Below are positions 31,747 through 34,800 of a DNA stretch of 34,800 nucleotides, one piece after another. Source of the stretch: Kineosporia sp. R_H_3 (lineage in GTDB: Bacteria > Actinomycetota > Actinomycetes > Actinomycetales > Kineosporiaceae); NCBI RefSeq assembly GCF_002198675.1, contig NZ_MWLL01000206.1:1-34800 (forward strand). Direction: 5' to 3'. How positions within the stretch are numbered: the stretch's first letter is position 1; each line of letters opens with the position of its first letter. Under the pieces are notes generated by a model. The model was not told the origin of the DNA. It made no database searches and saw only the letters and a list, made by a program, of their open reading frames with translations. Made by a program: the position numbers and the translations under genes.

Positions 31747-31782
31747 GCTGACGGCCCGGGCCCCGGCGCCCGGGCCGTCAGC
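31747..31782. terminator. Bidirectional terminator after fhs
   Basis: A 14-bp perfect stem (GCTGACGGCCCGGG and its complement) with an 8-nt loop lies between the convergent fhs and glycosyltransferase genes. The last codon and stop of the glycosyltransferase lie in its right arm. Confidence 0.7.
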
Positions 31783-34042
31783 GCCGGCGGGTCAGCGTGA
31801 GCTCGCCGGAGGGCGCGTAGGACACCTCGTAGTTCGGGGTCATCCGCCGCGGACGCCGCAGCGTGGTCTCCCACGCCGAGTTCTCCCAGACCAGGCGCAG
31901 CCGCAGCCGCAGGTGGCGCGCCGTGCCGGCGGCGGCGAACAACGGGCCGAGGTCGGCGGCCGCGGACAGCCGGAACAGGGTGTCGGAGCGGACGACGGTG
32001 ACCGGCACGGGGACGACGGCACCGGTGCGGTCGTCGACGGCGTCCAGGGTGACCACCGCGCTGTCGAGGCTGCTCTCCCGGCTGCTGCCCGTGACCCGCA
32101 GCGTCGCCCGCACCTGGAGCGTGCCCGGGTGCTTCCACGCGCCGGCCCCGGCCCGGCCGCGGGCCCAGCGGCGCAGCACGGGGACCCTGGCGAATCCCTC
32201 GGGGAGCCGGCGCGCGGGCCGGACGCCGAGCCGCCGCACGCGCAGCCGGACGGCCTCGAGCGTCGTCCGCCGCGGCTTGGCGGCGACGACCGCGTCGAGG
32301 ACCGTCTTCCAGTCCCGGACGAACGCGGCGGCGTCGTGCCGGTCCGCCGTCCGCCGCGCGGCCGCGCTCATCCGGGCGACCTGCTCCGGGTCGCGGGCGA
32401 GCTCGACGATCCGGTCCGCCATCGCCTGCCGGTCGCGCGCCGGGACGACCCAGCCGTCGACGCCGTCGGTGATCTGCTCCCGCGGGCCGTACTTCACGTC
32501 GTACGCGACGACCGGGCAGCCGCGGCTCAGCGCCTCCAGCGTCGCGAGCGGGTAGCCCTCGAAGCGGCTCGTCATGACGAAGGCCGTGGCGGTCCACAGC
32601 GTCTCGCGGGCGTGCGTGTCGTGGCCGTGCATGACGACGTGGTCGCCGAGGCCGTGCGCCGCGATCTCGGCCTCGACCTGCGGCCGGAACGGGCCGTCGC
32701 CGTAGATGTCGAGCCGCGCCCGCGGCTCGGCGGCGACGACGAGCGCGAACACACGGACGGCCTCCGCGACGTCCTTCTGCTTCCAGAGCCGGGCGACGAT
32801 GGCGAACCGGTGCGGGTCGCGGGCCGGCAGCGGCTGCGGCAGGGGCGGGATGTCGACGGGGTTCGGGACGACGTGCAGGTTCGTCGTCCGGCCGCAGCGC
32901 TCGCCGACGTCGTCGCTCTGCCGGCGGGTCAGCGTGACGAGCGCGTCGAGCCGGCCGACCGAGGCGAGCAGCGTCTCGTACCCGGTCGCCACCGTGGAGG
33001 ACCAGTGCCGCGGCGCCGCGACGTGGATGTTGTGCACGAGGTGGATCACGTGGAACCGCTCGTCGGTCATCGGCAGGATCCGGGTCACCGAGGCCCGGCT
33101 GTCGCTGATGACGAAGGCGCGCTCGTCGGGACCGACGAGCGAGGACATCCAGTCGTGCCGCCAGGCCCGGTGGCCGCTCCAGGTGCGCACGACCCGGCCC
33201 GCGCGGTCGACGAGGCTGATCCCGCGGACCGGGCTCATCCGCGCCGGGCCGACCGGCATCCGCAGGTAGACCGAGCCGTCGGGGCGCACGTAGTCGTGCG
33301 CGGCGACCTCCTCGGTGCGGGTGTGCACGTACCGGCGCCGGAAGACCACGCCGTCGTCGTCGTGGTCGTGACGCACGCCCAGGTCGTGCAGCGGCGGCAG
33401 GACGTCGCCGGCGACGGCGTCGGTGAGGTCGAGCCCCGCGAGGTCGTGCGCGGCGTCGTCCGGGCCGTCGGCGTCGTCGGTGTCGTCGTCCGTCTCACCG
33501 GTCTCGGGAGCGGTCCGGCGCACGAGGGCGGTCAGGGCGTCGTCGTCGAGGGTGCGGTAGTACTCGTGGATGTTCAGCAGGCGCACCGGGTCGACGAGCT
33601 CGCCGCGCTCGCGGAGCAGCGCGCGGGTGCGCGGGTAGTGCGGCCGGGCGTCGAACGTGAGGATCGTCGGGGCGATGCCGCAGTGCTCGGCGAGCAGCCG
33701 GTTGCGCATGAGCAGGGCCCGGGTCTGGCCGCCCGTCGTGGGCGTGACCATGCCGCTCATGGAGAAGTAACGCCCGGCCGGGAGCACGACCTGCTCGACC
33801 GTGCGGGCGCCCTGCCCGTCGGCCACCGTCCCGTGCGACGCGATCACGTGCTCCAGACCCCGATCCTCGACCTCGCGGGCGCCGGCCCCCGTGCGGGGGA
33901 GCGCCTCGATCCTGCCAACCCCCATGGGACAGGTTGCCAGTGCCCCATCGGGCATGGGACCAACTGCGACGCGACGGCGCGGCGCCCCGGGGGTCGCCGC
34001 GCCGTCCGTCGTGCCGTTCTGCGCCGCTCGGCGCCGGGCCAT
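31778..34042 (-). CDS. GT4 glycosyltransferase, teichoic-acid type
   Basis: A protein of up to 754 aa resembling poly(glycerol-phosphate) alpha-glucosyltransferases (TagE-like). The first core motif is RYFSMSGMVTPTTGGQTRAL near residue 91. A central region carries a beta-rich insert and an Asp/Glu/His-rich stretch (about 185-235). The GT-B donor domain has FAIVARLWKQKD, YGDGPFRP and the E-x7-E pair Glu495/Glu503 in RFEGYPLATLEAL. The last 100 residues form a separate beta-rich domain. It would add sugar to a wall glycopolymer at the cytoplasmic face of the membrane. The ATG at 34042 is 3 nt after the upstream stop; later ATGs at 33955 and 33925 are alternatives, because the first 80 residues are unlike the family. 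Confidence 0.75.
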   Translation of the reverse strand: MARRRAAQNGTTDGAATPGAPRRRVAVGPMPDGALATCPMGVGRIEALPRTGAGAREVEDRGLEHVIASHGTVADGQGARTVEQVVLPAGRYFSMSGMVTPTTGGQTRALLMRNRLLAEHCGIAPTILTFDARPHYPRTRALLRERGELVDPVRLLNIHEYYRTLDDDALTALVRRTAPETGETDDDTDDADGPDDAAHDLAGLDLTDAVAGDVLPPLHDLGVRHDHDDDGVVFRRRYVHTRTEEVAAHDYVRPDGSVYLRMPVGPARMSPVRGISLVDRAGRVVRTWSGHRAWRHDWMSSLVGPDERAFVISDSRASVTRILPMTDERFHVIHLVHNIHVAAPRHWSSTVATGYETLLASVGRLDALVTLTRRQSDDVGERCGRTTNLHVVPNPVDIPPLPQPLPARDPHRFAIVARLWKQKDVAEAVRVFALVVAAEPRARLDIYGDGPFRPQVEAEIAAHGLGDHVVMHGHDTHARETLWTATAFVMTSRFEGYPLATLEALSRGCPVVAYDVKYGPREQITDGVDGWVVPARDRQAMADRIVELARDPEQVARMSAAARRTADRHDAAAFVRDWKTVLDAVVAAKPRRTTLEAVRLRVRRLGVRPARRLPEGFARVPVLRRWARGRAGAGAWKHPGTLQVRATLRVTGSSRESSLDSAVVTLDAVDDRTGAVVPVPVTVVRSDTLFRLSAAADLGPLFAAAGTARHLRLRLRLVWENSAWETTLRRPRRMTPNYEVSYAPSGELTLTRRR

Positions 34043-34045
34043 GGG

Positions 34046-34663
34046 TCAGGCCTTGCCCCAGATGTCGTCGATCGCCTGGACGGCGTCCTCCGCCTTCGGG
34101 GCGTGGTCGAAGTCGATGACGATGCTGTAGGCGCTGAAGGTGTCGCTCGTGCGCCAGCACATGAGCATCGTCGGGCGGACCTTGGCGGTGCCGGTCTCGG
34201 TGAGCTTGAAGTTCTGCGTGCAGCGGGCGTCGCCGACCTTCTCGCCCTTGTCGGCCGGCCACTTCAGCTCGAGCTTGCCGGTGAGGTCGGCCCGGGCCGC
34301 GACGACGCGGATCGTCTTGCGGGCCCTGGCCGAGCCGTACTGGCGCCCGATGACGGTGGCGCCGCCGACCGCCGCCTGCGCCTTCTCCTGCCAGGCCGGC
34401 TGGCTGCTGAAGTCCTGCGCCTGCGGTGCCGCGGCGAGGCCGCCGACCTTCTCCGGGACGGTGACGGAGGCCTTGGTGTCCGTGGACGGCTCGTGGTCGA
34501 AGACGCCGGCGTACCAGACGGCGCCGGCACCGCCGGCGACGACCGCGACGGCGGCCGCACCTGCGGCGACGGCGCGCCCGATCCGGCGGCCGCGCCGCGG
34601 GCGGCGGCCCCGCGACGGGACGATGTCGGCGACGGCGCTGCGCTCGTCGTGCTGGATTGCCAT
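34046..34663 (-). CDS. Membrane-anchored hypothetical protein
   Basis: A 205-aa protein with a basic cytoplasmic N-terminus (RGRRPRRGRRIGRA), one transmembrane helix at about residues 30-52, and an extracytoplasmic domain of about 150 residues with two Cys (in DARCTQNF and LMCWRTSD) that may form a disulfide. I do not recognise the family. The ATG has a strong GGAGGAA site; an ATG further upstream in frame is less likely. It is followed 3 nt later by the glycosyltransferase gene, so the two share a transcript and a cell-envelope role is plausible. Confidence 0.75.
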   Translation of the reverse strand: MAIQHDERSAVADIVPSRGRRPRRGRRIGRAVAAGAAAVAVVAGGAGAVWYAGVFDHEPSTDTKASVTVPEKVGGLAAAPQAQDFSSQPAWQEKAQAAVGGATVIGRQYGSARARKTIRVVAARADLTGKLELKWPADKGEKVGDARCTQNFKLTETGTAKVRPTMLMCWRTSDTFSAYSIVIDFDHAPKAEDAVQAIDDIWGKA

Positions 34664-34778
34664 GGTTCCTCCGGGATGCGGCCGAACGGGTCCGTGCGCG
34701 CCCACTCGGGTGAGCGCTCCTGGGGGTGTCTTCGGGACGCCCGCCGGGAACCTTGAGCCGCCGGGACGAACGACGGCG

Positions 34779-34800
34779 GCCCGGGCCGTGAGGCCCGGGC
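34779..34800. terminator. Hairpin at the window edge
   Basis: GCCCGGGCC and GGCCCGGGC form a 9-bp stem with a GTGA loop ending at the last base of the window. It probably terminates a gene lying outside the window; the stem may continue past the edge. Confidence 0.45.

Noticed and set aside
1-34800. Mobile elements, prophage, CRISPR array, tRNA or rRNA genes
   Set aside because: No transposase or integrase motifs, no regularly spaced direct repeats of CRISPR type and no cloverleaf with a T-loop signature were seen on either strand.

Overview
The window is chromosomal DNA of very high G+C content with dense, mostly non-overlapping genes. GTG and ATG starts are mixed, 4-nt ATGA/GTGA overlaps are common, and several start codons sit 6-7 nt after a TANNNT box with no Shine-Dalgarno sequence. 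With an EtfD-like Fe-S protein, a mycoredoxin-type domain, a TAP-family secreted hydrolase and a wall-teichoic-acid-type glycosyltransferase, this points to an actinomycete, possibly Micrococcales-like. The genus cannot be told from the sequence alone. I see no tRNA, rRNA, insertion sequence, prophage or CRISPR array. I count 28 protein genes.

Layout. 1-4.4 kb (minus): EtfD-like membrane Fe-S oxidoreductase and a YtcJ-type amidohydrolase, separated by an 11-bp tandem repeat. 4.5-7.0 kb (minus): GH3 beta-glucosidase with a PA14 insert, divergent from a glutaredoxin-thioredoxin reductase fusion (plus). 8.4-9.2 kb (minus): XRE regulator and DUF3291 protein, divergent from a plus-strand two-component system followed by a DUF2306 membrane protein. 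11.9-18.2 kb (minus): the polyhydroxyalkanoate (PHA) locus. 18.2-18.8 kb: gene-free region with strong hairpins. 18.8-22.1 kb (minus): ring-opening amidohydrolase (cyanuric acid hydrolase/barbiturase family), carbamate kinase and a 12-residue-repeat solenoid protein. 22.2-29.8 kb (minus): secreted TAP-like hydrolase, CaiB/BaiF CoA-transferase, AGCS amino-acid symporter with a universal stress protein, a PLP aminotransferase and a TPR-like protein. 30.0-31.7 kb (plus): formate-tetrahydrofolate ligase. 31.8-34.7 kb (minus): glycosyltransferase and a small membrane-anchored protein.

The most coherent system is the PHA locus. Thiolase, a short PhaE-like subunit, a Cys-nucleophile PHA synthase and acetoacetyl-CoA reductase are joined by successive 4-nt stop/start overlaps. 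A phasin gene with its own operator-overlapped promoter follows. After it comes a second, ATGA-coupled pair: 3-hydroxybutyrate dehydrogenase and another Cys-nucleophile alpha/beta hydrolase that may act in polymer mobilisation. Together these genes could make, coat and re-use the granule polymer.

Other points of note are the one-polypeptide glutaredoxin/thioredoxin reductase, the ring-opening amidohydrolase next to a carbamate kinase, the regular dodecapeptide solenoid, and a recurrent leaderless promoter architecture in at least six genes. Product assignments come from motif and family recognition by eye, without database searches.
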